In this document: positions 16,616 to 24,284 of the stretch, one piece after another | How the letters are laid out: each line of letters begins with the position of its first letter | Position numbering within the stretch: the first letter of the stretch is position 1 | Origin: an uncultured Coprococcus sp. | GTDB taxonomy: Bacteria; Bacillota; Clostridia; Lachnospirales; Lachnospiraceae | Length of the DNA: 64,000 bases | Assembly (NCBI GenBank): GCA_934277375.1 | Contig: CAKQTZ010000002.1 | Coordinates: forward strand, 310,001-374,000 | Direction: 5' to 3' | Made by a program: the position numbers and the translations under genes | Notes under the pieces: model-generated | What the model saw: only the letters and a program-made list of their open reading frames with translations | Told to the model about the DNA's origin: nothing | Database searches by the model: none

Positions 16616-17071
16616 ATGAAAAAAGAATTATTTTCTAGAATATTTGTTGGATTATTGGGTGGAATTGTAATTAGTTATTTGATTACAATTGGAATTTCAC
16701 TTGCAATCGGTGATGGTAGTTACTATTCATGTGTTCCGAGTTTGATTGAACGATTTGGCAATGAGGTAACAGCGATTATCATACAGACTGTTTTAAGTGC
16801 CGTTCTTGGAGCAGGATTTGCAGGAGCATCTGTTATCTGGGAAATAGATAAGTGGAGTTTATTAAAACAAACAAGCATTTATTTTGGAATTGTATCTGTA
16901 CTTATGATGACAGTTGCATATATTTGCGAATGGATGGAGCATTCTGTTAAAGGTGTATTAAGCTATTTTGCTATTTTTGTTGCAATATTTGTTGTAGTTT
17001 GGATAGTACAATATTTGATTTGGAAGATACGTATTTATAAGATAAAAGAAGGCATTCAAAAGAATAATTAG
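16616..17071 (+). CDS. DUF3021 family four-helix membrane protein
   Basis: A 151-residue integral membrane protein with about four hydrophobic helices: residues 8-30 (FVGLLGGIVISYLITIGIS), 50-72, 84-104 and 115-138. The last helix is followed by a basic tail. This matches DUF3021 proteins, which pair with LytTR regulators and probably act as inhibitory membrane partners or sensors. It lies 11 nt after the LytTR gene, with GAGGTGAC as ribosome binding site. Confidence 0.82.
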   Translation: MKKELFSRIFVGLLGGIVISYLITIGISLAIGDGSYYSCVPSLIERFGNEVTAIIIQTVLSAVLGAGFAGASVIWEIDKWSLLKQTSIYFGIVSVLMMTVAYICEWMEHSVKGVLSYFAIFVAIFVVVWIVQYLIWKIRIYKIKEGIQKNN

Positions 17072-17072
17072 T

Positions 17073-17121
17073 CGAAATACACAGAGTACAAATCGAAGAT
17101 TTGTGCGGTGGGTGTATTTCG
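17073..17121 (+). other. Nested hairpin after the DUF3021 gene
   Basis: Outer arms CGAAATACAC (17073-17082) and GTGTATTTCG (17112-17121) enclose inner arms ACAAATC / GATTTGT with a GAA loop. No T run follows, so it may stabilise the 3' end rather than terminate. Confidence 0.5.
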
Positions 17122-17184
17122 CTCTACGAGGCTGAAAAATGATTTGTGCTAAATATAAAAAGATTATGAATTTTTAGAAATTCA

Positions 17185-17295
17185 TTGACAAAAGAATGGC
17201 ATTTGGTTCAATAATATTGAAGGAGGGCCCTGCCGATAAGTGGACGTTCAAAAAGCGTTAGGGTCGCTACGGTGACACTACATTCAAGGACTATG
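17185..17295 (+). ncRNA. Candidate type III antitoxin RNA (ToxI/CptI-like) with promoter
   Basis: TTGACA (17185-17190) and AATAAT (spacing 19) could start a short RNA. Two degenerate 36-nt units begin with AGGG at 17224 and 17260. Each has TTCAA at the same register (17247 and 17283), and 18 of 36 positions match by eye. A GAAA-loop hairpin follows, then the ToxN-like ORF. Type III antitoxins are tandem RNA repeats of about 34-45 nt followed by a terminator and the toxin gene, which is this layout. The low repeat identity suggests a decayed or poorly conserved antitoxin. Confidence 0.45.
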
Positions 17296-17319
17296 GAAAC
17301 ATAGTCCTTGAAATATTTT
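17283..17319 (+). terminator. Hairpin with GAAA loop before the ToxN-like ORF
   Basis: Perfect 13-bp arms (17283-17295 and 17300-17312) close a GAAA tetraloop, followed by ATATTTT. In type III toxin-antitoxin loci such a leaky terminator separates antitoxin RNA from toxin mRNA. Confidence 0.7.
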
Positions 17320-17332
17320 AAAGAAGAAATGA

Positions 17333-17563
17333 ATGATTCAAGCACCATTAGAAGTATATCGTATTGATATGAAATACATCAGAAACTTACATAATATAGA
17401 TGACAGAGTTTTATCGGTATCTCCTCAGATTGGTAAGGACGAGCGACATTTTCTTGGAGTGCTTGTTATTTGTAATGAACATAAGTATTGTGTTCCCTTA
17501 TCTAAGCCAAAGGAAAAGCATGAAAAAATGAGGGATAAAATTGATTTCAAAAAGATTGTATGA
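17333..17563 (+). CDS. Truncated type III toxin-antitoxin endoribonuclease, ToxN/AbiQ/CptN family
   Basis: Only the N-terminal 76 residues are present; family members have about 160-180. The text VYRIDMKYIRNLHNIDDRV, FLGVLVICNEHKYCVPLSKPK and KHEKMRDKIDFKKIV matches the start of ToxN-fold RNases, including the PLSKPK segment corresponding to the active-site P-L-T-S-P-K region. After the TGA no continuation is seen in any frame, so the 3' half was probably lost by deletion rather than by a point mutation. It is therefore likely inactive. The upstream RNA and hairpin support the identification. Confidence 0.72.
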   Translation: MIQAPLEVYRIDMKYIRNLHNIDDRVLSVSPQIGKDERHFLGVLVICNEHKYCVPLSKPKEKHEKMRDKIDFKKIV

Positions 17564-17686
17564 ATTGTAATTTTCCGCATTGAATATTAAGAGACTTGTT
17601 GGTGTATGTCTTTTGCTGTTTTATTATATTCTTTCAAAAAATGAAAGCTAATCTTTGAATAAATATCTTTTGAATTTAAGTGACGC

Positions 17687-17714
17687 TTGACACATTTTCC
17701 CCGTCTATTAGAGT
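17687..17714 (+). promoter_or_regulatory. Candidate promoter of the ECF sigma operon
   Basis: TTGACA (17687-17692) and TAGAGT (17709-17714) are spaced 16 bp. The C-rich spacer (TTTTCCCCGTC) is unusual for this AT-rich neighbourhood and may be part of an ECF-type, autoregulated promoter. Confidence 0.35.
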
Positions 17715-17748
17715 GAAAGGCCTTAATACAAAGGAGGAGGAGAAGCCT

Positions 17749-18309
17749 ATGGATGATAAGCAGATATTAGATTTATATTGGGAGCGCTCCGAAGCTGCTA
17801 TATCCGAAACTTCAAAAAAATACGGAAAGTATTGCAGATACATAGCCTTTAATATTCTTCACAATGACGAAGATAGCGAGGAATGTGTAAATGATACTTA
17901 TTTAAGAGCTTGGAACAGCATACCGCCTAACCGTCCATCTGTCCTAAAAACTTTTTTAGGGAAGATTACTCGCAACTTATCTTTGGACAGGTACGAACTG
18001 CTCAATGCAAAGAAACGTAATGGCGGGCAAATGCCATTGATTTTTGATGAAATACAAGAGTGCATACCATCGTTGGATAGTACAGAAAACATTGTTGAAG
18101 AAATTGCTCTAACGGATATTCTCAACCGCTTTCTTTCTTCCCTGTCATTAGAACAGCGAAAAATCTTTATGAGAAGATATTGGTATTTATCGCCCATTAA
18201 AGAAATTGCAACGGAATATGGTATGAGTGAGAGCAAAATCAAGATGTCATTATTTCGTTCAAGGAACGAACTTAAAAAATTATTAGAGAAAGAAGGTATC
18301 TCTGTATGA
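17749..18309 (+). CDS. ECF-type RNA polymerase sigma factor
   Basis: A 186-residue sigma-70 family protein with region 2 (YCRYIAFNILHNDEDSEECVNDTYLRAWNSIPP) and region 4 (LSLEQRKIFMRRYWYLSPIKEIATEYGMSESKIKMSLFRSR), and no regions 1 or 3. It directs RNA polymerase to a small regulon, usually in response to envelope stress. AAGGAGGAGG lies 8 nt before the ATG at 17749, so a longer frame from 17680 is rejected. The stop overlaps the start of the next gene by ATGA, the usual layout for an anti-sigma partner. Confidence 0.9.
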   Translation: MDDKQILDLYWERSEAAISETSKKYGKYCRYIAFNILHNDEDSEECVNDTYLRAWNSIPPNRPSVLKTFLGKITRNLSLDRYELLNAKKRNGGQMPLIFDEIQECIPSLDSTENIVEEIALTDILNRFLSSLSLEQRKIFMRRYWYLSPIKEIATEYGMSESKIKMSLFRSRNELKKLLEKEGISV

Positions 18310-18998
18310 AAGAAAAGAAACTTTTAAGGGCATTGGGAAATGTCGATAATCAGTATATTAAGGAGGCTGAACCTATGAAAAAAACAAGTAAAATAACTAA
18401 TCGGCAAAAATGGGTGTCTGTTGCTGCTTGCTTCGTACTCGTTGCTGTGATTGGAGTGGGAGTTTATCAAAGCAATCTGTTTGGTACAAAAAACGATATT
18501 GCCACGCTGGATGGTGGAGAAACAATTACTTTTGTTAAAAATGACTTATCACAATCTTCAATTAACTTAAATGTAACAACAAGACCCTTGAGCGATGTTG
18601 AGATTGAAATGCTTTTTGCAGACTTGCCTGTTACCGCAGATGCTTACTTTGATGCTGACAATCATAATATTCTGGGTCTTGAGGGAAAAATTGGTGATAC
18701 AAGAATGGTAGTATCTAAACAGGGTGTAAATCTATTAGATACTATCATTGATGGAAATACAATCACTTCAAGTGTAGACGGCGTTGATATCAATGCAGGA
18801 TATTTCGTAACAAAGTCAAATAGTCAAGGTATCAAAACCGTAATATATTATGCAACCTTTGATATGGGAGAGAACACTATTTATGTAGAGTATTCTGGCG
18901 TTGAAAATGAAAGTGAAACTGTAAAAAACAACTTGGTAGACACAATTTTGAAGTTGATTGAGAACGGTGCATTTGATTTGAGTCAAATCCAAGAATAA
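18306..18998 (+). CDS. Membrane-bound anti-sigma-like protein (cognate of the ECF sigma factor)
   Basis: A 230-residue protein with a short cytoplasmic N-terminus (MKEKKLLRALGNVDNQYIKEAEP), one membrane helix at about residues 37-54 (VSVAACFVLVAVIGVGVY) and an extracellular domain of about 170 residues of unknown fold. The position and the 4-nt overlap with the sigma gene make it the likely anti-sigma. It has no zinc-binding HxxxCxxC motif, so it is not a ZAS-type anti-sigma. The outer domain is presumably the sensor. Confidence 0.75.
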   Translation: MKEKKLLRALGNVDNQYIKEAEPMKKTSKITNRQKWVSVAACFVLVAVIGVGVYQSNLFGTKNDIATLDGGETITFVKNDLSQSSINLNVTTRPLSDVEIEMLFADLPVTADAYFDADNHNILGLEGKIGDTRMVVSKQGVNLLDTIIDGNTITSSVDGVDINAGYFVTKSNSQGIKTVIYYATFDMGENTIYVEYSGVENESETVKNNLVDTILKLIENGAFDLSQIQE

Positions 18999-19000
18999 TC

Positions 19001-19083
19001 GGGGACGTTCCTTCTGTCACCAAGAGTGTCCCCCTGTAACGAATAAGACAGGGGGACACTCTTGGTGACAGAAGGAACGTCCC
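19001..19083. repeat. Palindromic repeat, GGGGACGTTCC family, intact copy between convergent genes
   Basis: Perfect 31-bp arms (19002-19032 and 19053-19083) with a 20-nt centre. It fills the gap between the anti-sigma gene and the convergent MocA-like gene, and its last base is the last base of the MocA stop codon. It may act as a terminator for both, although no T run follows. Confidence 0.92.
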
Positions 19084-20165
19084 TACAGCCGCGCCATATC
19101 TGCTGGTGTGTCAATGTCCATCAATTCAGTTTTGTTGGTGACGGGGAGCTGCCTCACCTGAGATTCGTGGCTATGGACCACGACATTTCCGCCTTTTCCC
19201 TGTGGGAGAGACATAAGCTCATCAAAATATTCTTTTGGAAATATTACAGGTGCCCCTGGTGTTTTGTCATAACACGTTCTCCATATATATGATGGCTCAT
19301 TTTTAGCACATAATAATAGTGATGCTATAGATTCCGCCTTTATGAGTGGCTGATCGGAAGGAATAAAAGCACAGCGGTCAATATAGGAACCAATTGTATC
19401 CAGACCAAGACGGATCATATCATTCCGATATGGAGAGGAGTGAAGGATTACCGGTATACTATATTCTGTGCAAAGCTTTTCAATATCCTGGTGTATGGTG
19501 ACAACAAGTCGTCTGGCAAACAAATCTTTTGTTATATCAAGTATCCACTTTATGAGTGGCTGTCCGTGATATTCAGCCATGAGCTTATTGCTGCCAAAGC
19601 GCTTTCCCTGCCCTGAAGCCATGATGATACATCCGGAATTGCCAAATGGTCTGTCAAGGTCAACAAGGAACACATCTTTATGGCTGCACAGCCAGTTTAG
19701 AAATGAGAGATCCTGTTTTCGAACAACCATAATGATTCGCTTTTTATTCATGAGCCTTTCAAAAGCTTTTTGATAATCGTATGATGTGTTTTCGAGATAT
19801 CCAATTTCGTCTACAGTAATCCATGGTGCTGTTGTGTCTGCTAAACTTTCTAAAAAAGCAATGCATTTGCTGTTAAAGGCATCTTTAATGGGTTGCATGA
19901 GGTTCTCGCAACCTGTGGCATTAGAGCAGAATCTGCCGATACGTACAACTTCATCGCTAGAGTTATTTTTCATGTACACGCCTTTTTTTGGGACGGCCCA
20001 TGATGTAATTCCAGGCATTTGCCCGTCAAAAAGTGAAGATAGGAGTGTTGATTTGCCACTTTTCCTATCACCGGTAATAACGATATGTTTCTTTTGACTA
20101 GTCAGAAAAGATCTCCATATACAATTGGCTTCCAGCCTGAATACAGGCTTCTCTGTATTGTTCAT
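19083..20165 (-). CDS. P-loop NTPase fused to MocA/MobA-like nucleotidyltransferase
   Basis: A 360-residue fusion. Residues about 1-170 are a P-loop domain (GDRKSGKST, then WITVDEIGYLE) resembling THEP1-type NTPases. Residues about 180-360 are a MobA/MocA-like transferase (CIIMASGQGKRFGSNKLM, then HGQPLIKW and FIPSDQPLI). MocA attaches CMP to molybdopterin to make the cofactor form used by xanthine-dehydrogenase-type enzymes, which fits the divergent hydroxylase operon. The role of the P-loop domain is unknown. It is the last gene of the minus-strand arm and overlaps the ModE-like gene by 68 nt. Confidence 0.8.
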   Translation of the reverse strand: MNNTEKPVFRLEANCIWRSFLTSQKKHIVITGDRKSGKSTLLSSLFDGQMPGITSWAVPKKGVYMKNNSSDEVVRIGRFCSNATGCENLMQPIKDAFNSKCIAFLESLADTTAPWITVDEIGYLENTSYDYQKAFERLMNKKRIIMVVRKQDLSFLNWLCSHKDVFLVDLDRPFGNSGCIIMASGQGKRFGSNKLMAEYHGQPLIKWILDITKDLFARRLVVTIHQDIEKLCTEYSIPVILHSSPYRNDMIRLGLDTIGSYIDRCAFIPSDQPLIKAESIASLLLCAKNEPSYIWRTCYDKTPGAPVIFPKEYFDELMSLPQGKGGNVVVHSHESQVRQLPVTNKTELMDIDTPADMARL

Positions 20166-20433
20166 ATTTTTTCAGCCATTCCTTTCCCTCTGGTGTTATC
20201 GTGCTTCCCCCACCTGACCTGCCACCTGTTGTGCGGCTTGTAAGTGAAAATCCCAGCGCTTCTTCAGCGTTTTTTATCATGCGGAATGCTTTGCTGTAGG
20301 CAAGTCCCATGGACTGGGATGCGGAGCGGAGAGAACCGGTTTTTTCTATAGCCAAAAGCAGGCGGTATGGGCCTTCACCAAAGAATTTCTCATCATTATC
20401 ATCAAAAAATGTTATTTTAATAGCAGCTCTCAA
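20098..20433 (-). CDS. ModE-type winged-helix regulator without a molybdate-binding domain
   Basis: A 111-residue LysR/ModE-type winged helix: FGEGPYRLLLAIEKTGSLRSASQSMGLAYSKAFRMIKNAEEALGF, in which the SLRSAS, GLAYSKAFRMI and GGRSGGGS wing motifs match the N-terminal domain of ModE. No MOP (molbindin) domain is present, so molybdate sensing would need another route. It probably regulates this molybdenum locus. It overlaps the MocA fusion downstream by 68 nt and the ABC ATPase upstream by 4 nt. Confidence 0.85.
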   Translation of the reverse strand: MRAAIKITFFDDNDEKFFGEGPYRLLLAIEKTGSLRSASQSMGLAYSKAFRMIKNAEEALGFSLTSRTTGGRSGGGSTITPEGKEWLKKYEQYREACIQAGSQLYMEIFSD

Positions 20434-21254
20434 TGCATATCATCCTCCTTCATCATGACAAGCTGGCGCTTTCCCTGACGGTTGCGAAGTTCCCTGATAC
20501 TGATTGTACCATAAACTTTGGACAGAAGCATTTCCATTTCCTCAATGGGTGTTTTATCGGGATATATTTCACCGATCAGTTTGGATCCAGATAAAACCAG
20601 AAGAGTGTTGCAGTAATTTAATGCAAGTGATGAATCGTGAAGCGTTACCAGAGACACCGCGCGGTTTTGTTCAACATAGCTGCACAGAAGTTTCATGATC
20701 TGGTAACGTAGCCTGAAGTCCAGAGCACTTTCCGGTTCGTCCAGGAGTAAAAGCTTCCGTTTTGCCACAAATGTACGTGCCAGCAGGGCAAGCTGTTTTT
20801 GACCCTCGCTCAATGTCTGGAAATTATCATTTATCCGTGAATCAAGGCCGACCATTGCAAGAACTTCATGAGCTTTTTCTTGCATGGTATCAGTAGGGGG
20901 CTGAAGCAGCTTAAGCTCTGGGTTAAATCCCATCATGACAACATCTAAGAGAGATATGTCTATGGATATGCCGCTTTTTTGAGGGATATATCCACATAGC
21001 TGTGCTAGTTTTTTGTGAGGTATATGTTCCAGCTGGAGATTATCTAACTCGCAGCAGCCACTATGCGGAATCAAATTGGCAATAGCTTTGATAAGGGTTG
21101 TCTTGCCACAGCCATTCTCGCCAAGTATACCAACAATTGAACCTTCTTCTGCAGAAAAGCTGATATTATTTATCACATTTTGCACATCTGGGGTGTTGGT
21201 GCGGCTGCTGTGGTGGTAGCCGGCTGACAGATCGCATATGTTTAATATACTCAT
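20430..21254 (-). CDS. ABC transporter ATP-binding protein, FecE/BtuD/MolC type
   Basis: A 274-residue ATPase with Walker A GENGCGKTT, Q-loop CGYIPQKSG, signature LSEGQKQLALLARTF and Walker B LLLLDEPESALD. It powers the FecCD-type permease encoded just upstream. The ATG at 21254 follows AAGGAGGG and overlaps the permease end by 4 nt; the longer frame to 21344 has no comparable site. The family covers iron-siderophore, haem, cobalamin and molybdate importers. The neighbours point to molybdate or tungstate. Confidence 0.9.
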   Translation of the reverse strand: MSILNICDLSAGYHHSSRTNTPDVQNVINNISFSAEEGSIVGILGENGCGKTTLIKAIANLIPHSGCCELDNLQLEHIPHKKLAQLCGYIPQKSGISIDISLLDVVMMGFNPELKLLQPPTDTMQEKAHEVLAMVGLDSRINDNFQTLSEGQKQLALLARTFVAKRKLLLLDEPESALDFRLRYQIMKLLCSYVEQNRAVSLVTLHDSSLALNYCNTLLVLSGSKLIGEIYPDKTPIEEMEMLLSKVYGTISIRELRNRQGKRQLVMMKEDDMH

Positions 21255-22264
21255 TTTACAGGTTCCCTCCTTATGCATAGATAGATAAGAAACGGTGCTC
21301 CTACGATACTTGTGAATATACTGACCGGCAGTTCTGTGGAACATACACTGCGGGCAAGGATATCACCGAAAGTGAGAAGACATCCACCTATAAGACCACT
21401 CAGAAGCATAGTTGATAAGCGGTTATTTTTGAGCAGCATTCTGGCTCCGTGCGGAGCAAGCAGAGAGATAAAGCTGATAAGTCCTGTCATGCTGATCACA
21501 CTTGAGGTTGCCAGGGTTGCGATCAAAAGAACCAGCATTCGTATCTGGTTAACATTCACACCAAGCATTTTACCCTCTGCATCATCAAGGGAGAGCATCA
21601 TGATCTGCCTGTACAATAGGAACATTATCAGTAGGCAGACAGCGCACAGTATTACATTTGAACCAATGGAATATATACTTATGCCATTAAGGCTTCCCAT
21701 GATCCAGTACTCAATTGATGCTAATTGTTTTTCGGGGTCGGCAGTCAGCTTCAGGCATACAAGAGCAGTCTGGGCAAGACTGTGTACTGCTATGCCTGCC
21801 AGTACTATGCTTTTTCCATCACGTTCATATGTCAGAGATGACAGAAGCAGAACAAGTATCACACAGCATATGGCTCCGGCAAAAGCAGATATGGTTACAG
21901 ACATTGTTCCGGACAAAAACAGAATGCCAAATGCGGCACCGGCGCTTGCACCTGAGGATACACCTATGATGTCTGGAGAAGCCAATGGATTCTTAAATAC
22001 AGTCTGATATACAAATCCTGCTATGCCGAGAACAAATCCTCCTATACAGCCGATGATTCCGCGGCTTGCGCGAAGCGTGAGAAATACACGCCACTGCATG
22101 TCATCACCTTGCAGCAATCCATTCAGTGTAAGAGGATATTTTCCGACAAAAAAAGAAAATATACTGAGAGCCGCCAGAATGACAGCTCCCAGTATAATAG
22201 TTATTGTTGCTTTGTTTTTATTTTTACGTTTGTTATTAGTTGTTGATTCCATAGAATGTTTCAT
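21251..22264 (-). CDS. ABC transporter permease, FecCD/BtuC/MolB type
   Basis: A 337-residue integral membrane protein with about ten helices. Typical text includes RASRGIIGCIGGFVLGIAGFVYQTVFKNPLASPDIIGVSSGAS and, near the end, FISLLAPHGARMLLKNN, the coupling region for the ATPase. The start overlaps the binding-protein gene by 29 nt. H. influenzae MolB is a member of this fold that imports molybdate, a precedent for the role proposed here. An iron-chelate role remains possible. Confidence 0.9.
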   Translation of the reverse strand: MKHSMESTTNNKRKNKNKATITIILGAVILAALSIFSFFVGKYPLTLNGLLQGDDMQWRVFLTLRASRGIIGCIGGFVLGIAGFVYQTVFKNPLASPDIIGVSSGASAGAAFGILFLSGTMSVTISAFAGAICCVILVLLLSSLTYERDGKSIVLAGIAVHSLAQTALVCLKLTADPEKQLASIEYWIMGSLNGISIYSIGSNVILCAVCLLIMFLLYRQIMMLSLDDAEGKMLGVNVNQIRMLVLLIATLATSSVISMTGLISFISLLAPHGARMLLKNNRLSTMLLSGLIGGCLLTFGDILARSVCSTELPVSIFTSIVGAPFLIYLCIRREPVK

Positions 22265-23354
22265 AATAATTTGTCATTTCAGTTGTATATGTGTCAGCTG
22301 ATACCTGATCAGGATGAAGGATTCCTGCAAGCCATACAGATGCCAGGATTCCTGCAGGTACCGGACTGTCCAATGCCTCAACATCTCCAGGAATAGCATA
22401 TACGTGGCTGTTTTTTACAGCAGTGCATTCTGCAAGGTTTGGATCGTTCATTACGTCATCTACTGTATATTCGGCATCCGATGCGATTATTATATAAGAA
22501 GGATCCCATGCAAGAAGCTGCTCATAGCTTATCTCGGCCCAGTAGGAGTCTGTGATAGAATCAGCTGCATTTTTTCCACCAGCAAGCTCTATGATGCTTG
22601 ACTGATACATAGAAGGACCGGCAGTAGACAAGAATGATGAGTTGCCGGCAAGGTATACACTTTCAGGTTCTACGCCAGACAGAGCTGAAGTAAGCATATC
22701 CTTCTGGGAATCTATATATGCGAGCAGCTTTGCAGCCTCTGAATTGGTGTTAGTTGCCGTAGCTATGGTGTTGATCATTTCTGTCAGAAGATCCTGACTT
22801 TCAGGATTGACGAGCAGTACTGTGATACCGAGGTCTGTCAGGCTCTGGGCTGCATCCTTCAGTTTCATTGGCAGAATAACCAGATCAGGTGAAAGAGCAG
22901 CACATGTCTCAAGGTTGAACTCTTTGGCAGTTCCAACATTAGGCAGCTCTGTCAGTTCTGGTGCAGCAAGCTTATAAATAGGGCGCTTGTCTGCTTTTGC
23001 CTCAATACCGACAACCTTATCCTTGAGACCAAGAGCGATCAGAAGGCTTGAAGAAATATAGTAGCCACTCACGATAGAAGATGGCTCTTTTTCAATTGTA
23101 ACTTCACGGCCGGCCTGGTCAGTAACTGTTACAGGGTAGACAGTCTGTTCAGCATCTGCTTCAGTGGAAGACTCTTCAGAAGATAATTCTTCAGATACTT
23201 CTTCACTGGAAGCTGATTCGGATACTGAAGCAGCTGTGGTGCTTTCCGTAGTACTCTGTGTTGTCGTAGCACTGTCTGTACCACAGGCTGTAAGTACTGC
23301 CAGCATAGTACAGATAAGGATGATAGATAGTTGCTTTTTAAAAGTTGTTTTCAT
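22236..23354 (-). CDS. ABC transporter substrate-binding lipoprotein (FepB/MolA type)
   Basis: A 372-residue protein with a lipoprotein signal peptide (lipobox LTAC, Cys at about residue 24), a Ser/Thr/Glu-rich linker (about 27-70) and a type III (helical backbone) periplasmic-binding fold: VTVTDQAGREVTIEKEP, LGLKDKVVGIEA, LAGGKNAADSI and LLAWDPSYIII. It captures the substrate outside the membrane for the FecCD-type permease. GAAAGGAAC before the ATG at 23354 supports this start over the longer frame to 23426. It is the first gene of the minus-strand arm. Confidence 0.9.
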   Translation of the reverse strand: MKTTFKKQLSIILICTMLAVLTACGTDSATTTQSTTESTTAASVSESASSEEVSEELSSEESSTEADAEQTVYPVTVTDQAGREVTIEKEPSSIVSGYYISSSLLIALGLKDKVVGIEAKADKRPIYKLAAPELTELPNVGTAKEFNLETCAALSPDLVILPMKLKDAAQSLTDLGITVLLVNPESQDLLTEMINTIATATNTNSEAAKLLAYIDSQKDMLTSALSGVEPESVYLAGNSSFLSTAGPSMYQSSIIELAGGKNAADSITDSYWAEISYEQLLAWDPSYIIIASDAEYTVDDVMNDPNLAECTAVKNSHVYAIPGDVEALDSPVPAGILASVWLAGILHPDQVSADTYTTEMTNYYETFYGINN

Positions 23355-23397
23355 GAATTCAATGTTCCTTTCGTTATTCTTGAAATAATACAACGGT

Positions 23398-23426
23398 ATT
23401 GTAACAAAGCATCTTTTCAAAGACAA
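23398..23426 (-). promoter_or_regulatory. Predicted promoter of the ABC/ModE/MocA arm
   Basis: On the minus strand, TTGTCT (23421-23426), a 17-bp spacer and TACAAT (23398-23403). It overlaps the divergent plus-strand promoter. Confidence 0.45.
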
Positions 23427-23442
23427 GCTGTTTTAATATAAT
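23414..23442 (+). promoter_or_regulatory. Predicted promoter of the molybdenum hydroxylase arm
   Basis: A consensus -10 TATAAT (23437-23442) with a weak -35 TTTTCA (23414-23419) at 17 bp, about 40 nt before the first start codon. Confidence 0.4.
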
Positions 23443-23483
23443 ATATTTTGAAAAATTGTGTTTATATGTTAAAAGGAGCTTTT

Positions 23484-24284
23484 ATGGTAACAATACAGAA
23501 TTATGTACGCGCACAAAGTATTGATGAGGCATATGAACTGAATCAGAAAAAGGGAAGCTGTATTATCGGAGGAATGCTCTGGACAAAAATGCAGGATCGC
23601 CTGATACAGACAGCCATAGATATGTGTGATCTGGGACTTGATAAGATTGAAGAAAGAGAAGACGAATTCATTATTGGTGCAATGACATCACTCCGTCAGA
23701 TAGAGCTGCATGACGGATTAAACAAATATACACATGGTGCAGTATGCGAAGCGGTGAAGGATATTGTGGGAGTTCAGTTTCGAAATCTCGCCACGATTGG
23801 CGGAAGCATATGGGGACGTTTCGGATTTTCGGACATTCTGACAGTTTTTTTAGCTATGGATGCATTTGTGGAGCTTTATCATGGTGGTATGATTCCTCTC
23901 AGGGAATTTGTCAACATGAAGCAGGACAGGGATGTGATTGTACATCTGATCATCAGGAAAACTCCCGGGGTTTTTGCTTATGCATCAGTCCGCAATCAGA
24001 GAACAGATTTTCCTGTCATTGCCTGTTCAGCATCATGCGTGGATGGAGAATACCGTCTGGCTGTGGGCGCAAGGCCTGGAAGGGCGATGCTTGTTCTGGA
24101 TGAAGAAGGCTTGCTCACAGGGGGACTTTCAGATGATACAGAGAAAGCATTTGCCAATTGGGTTTCTGACAAGGTTCCGGTTGGAAGCAATCATCGTGCT
24201 GGCGCAGAATACAGAAGCCGTCTGATACGTGTGCTTGGACAGAGATTATTGAAAAAGATTGAGGAGGAGCAGCAGTGGAAATAA
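23484..24284 (+). CDS. Molybdenum hydroxylase FAD-binding subunit (XdhB/CoxM-like)
   Basis: A 266-residue medium subunit of a xanthine-dehydrogenase-family enzyme. It would bind FAD and pass electrons from the iron-sulfur subunit to an acceptor. The FAD-binding regions are recognisable but diverged: GSCIIGGMLWTKM (usually A-G-G-T-D) and NLATIGGSIWGRFGFSDILTVFLAMDA. The ATG at 23484 follows AAAGGAGC and is preferred over the frame start at 23448. Its end overlaps the iron-sulfur subunit gene by 10 nt. Confidence 0.88.
   Translation: MVTIQNYVRAQSIDEAYELNQKKGSCIIGGMLWTKMQDRLIQTAIDMCDLGLDKIEEREDEFIIGAMTSLRQIELHDGLNKYTHGAVCEAVKDIVGVQFRNLATIGGSIWGRFGFSDILTVFLAMDAFVELYHGGMIPLREFVNMKQDRDVIVHLIIRKTPGVFAYASVRNQRTDFPVIACSASCVDGEYRLAVGARPGRAMLVLDEEGLLTGGLSDDTEKAFANWVSDKVPVGSNHRAGAEYRSRLIRVLGQRLLKKIEEEQQWK

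Noticed and set aside
17564..17748. Second half of the ToxN-like toxin in another frame
   Set aside because: Reading the three forward frames after 17563 gave no text resembling the ToxN C-terminus, so a simple frameshift is unlikely.
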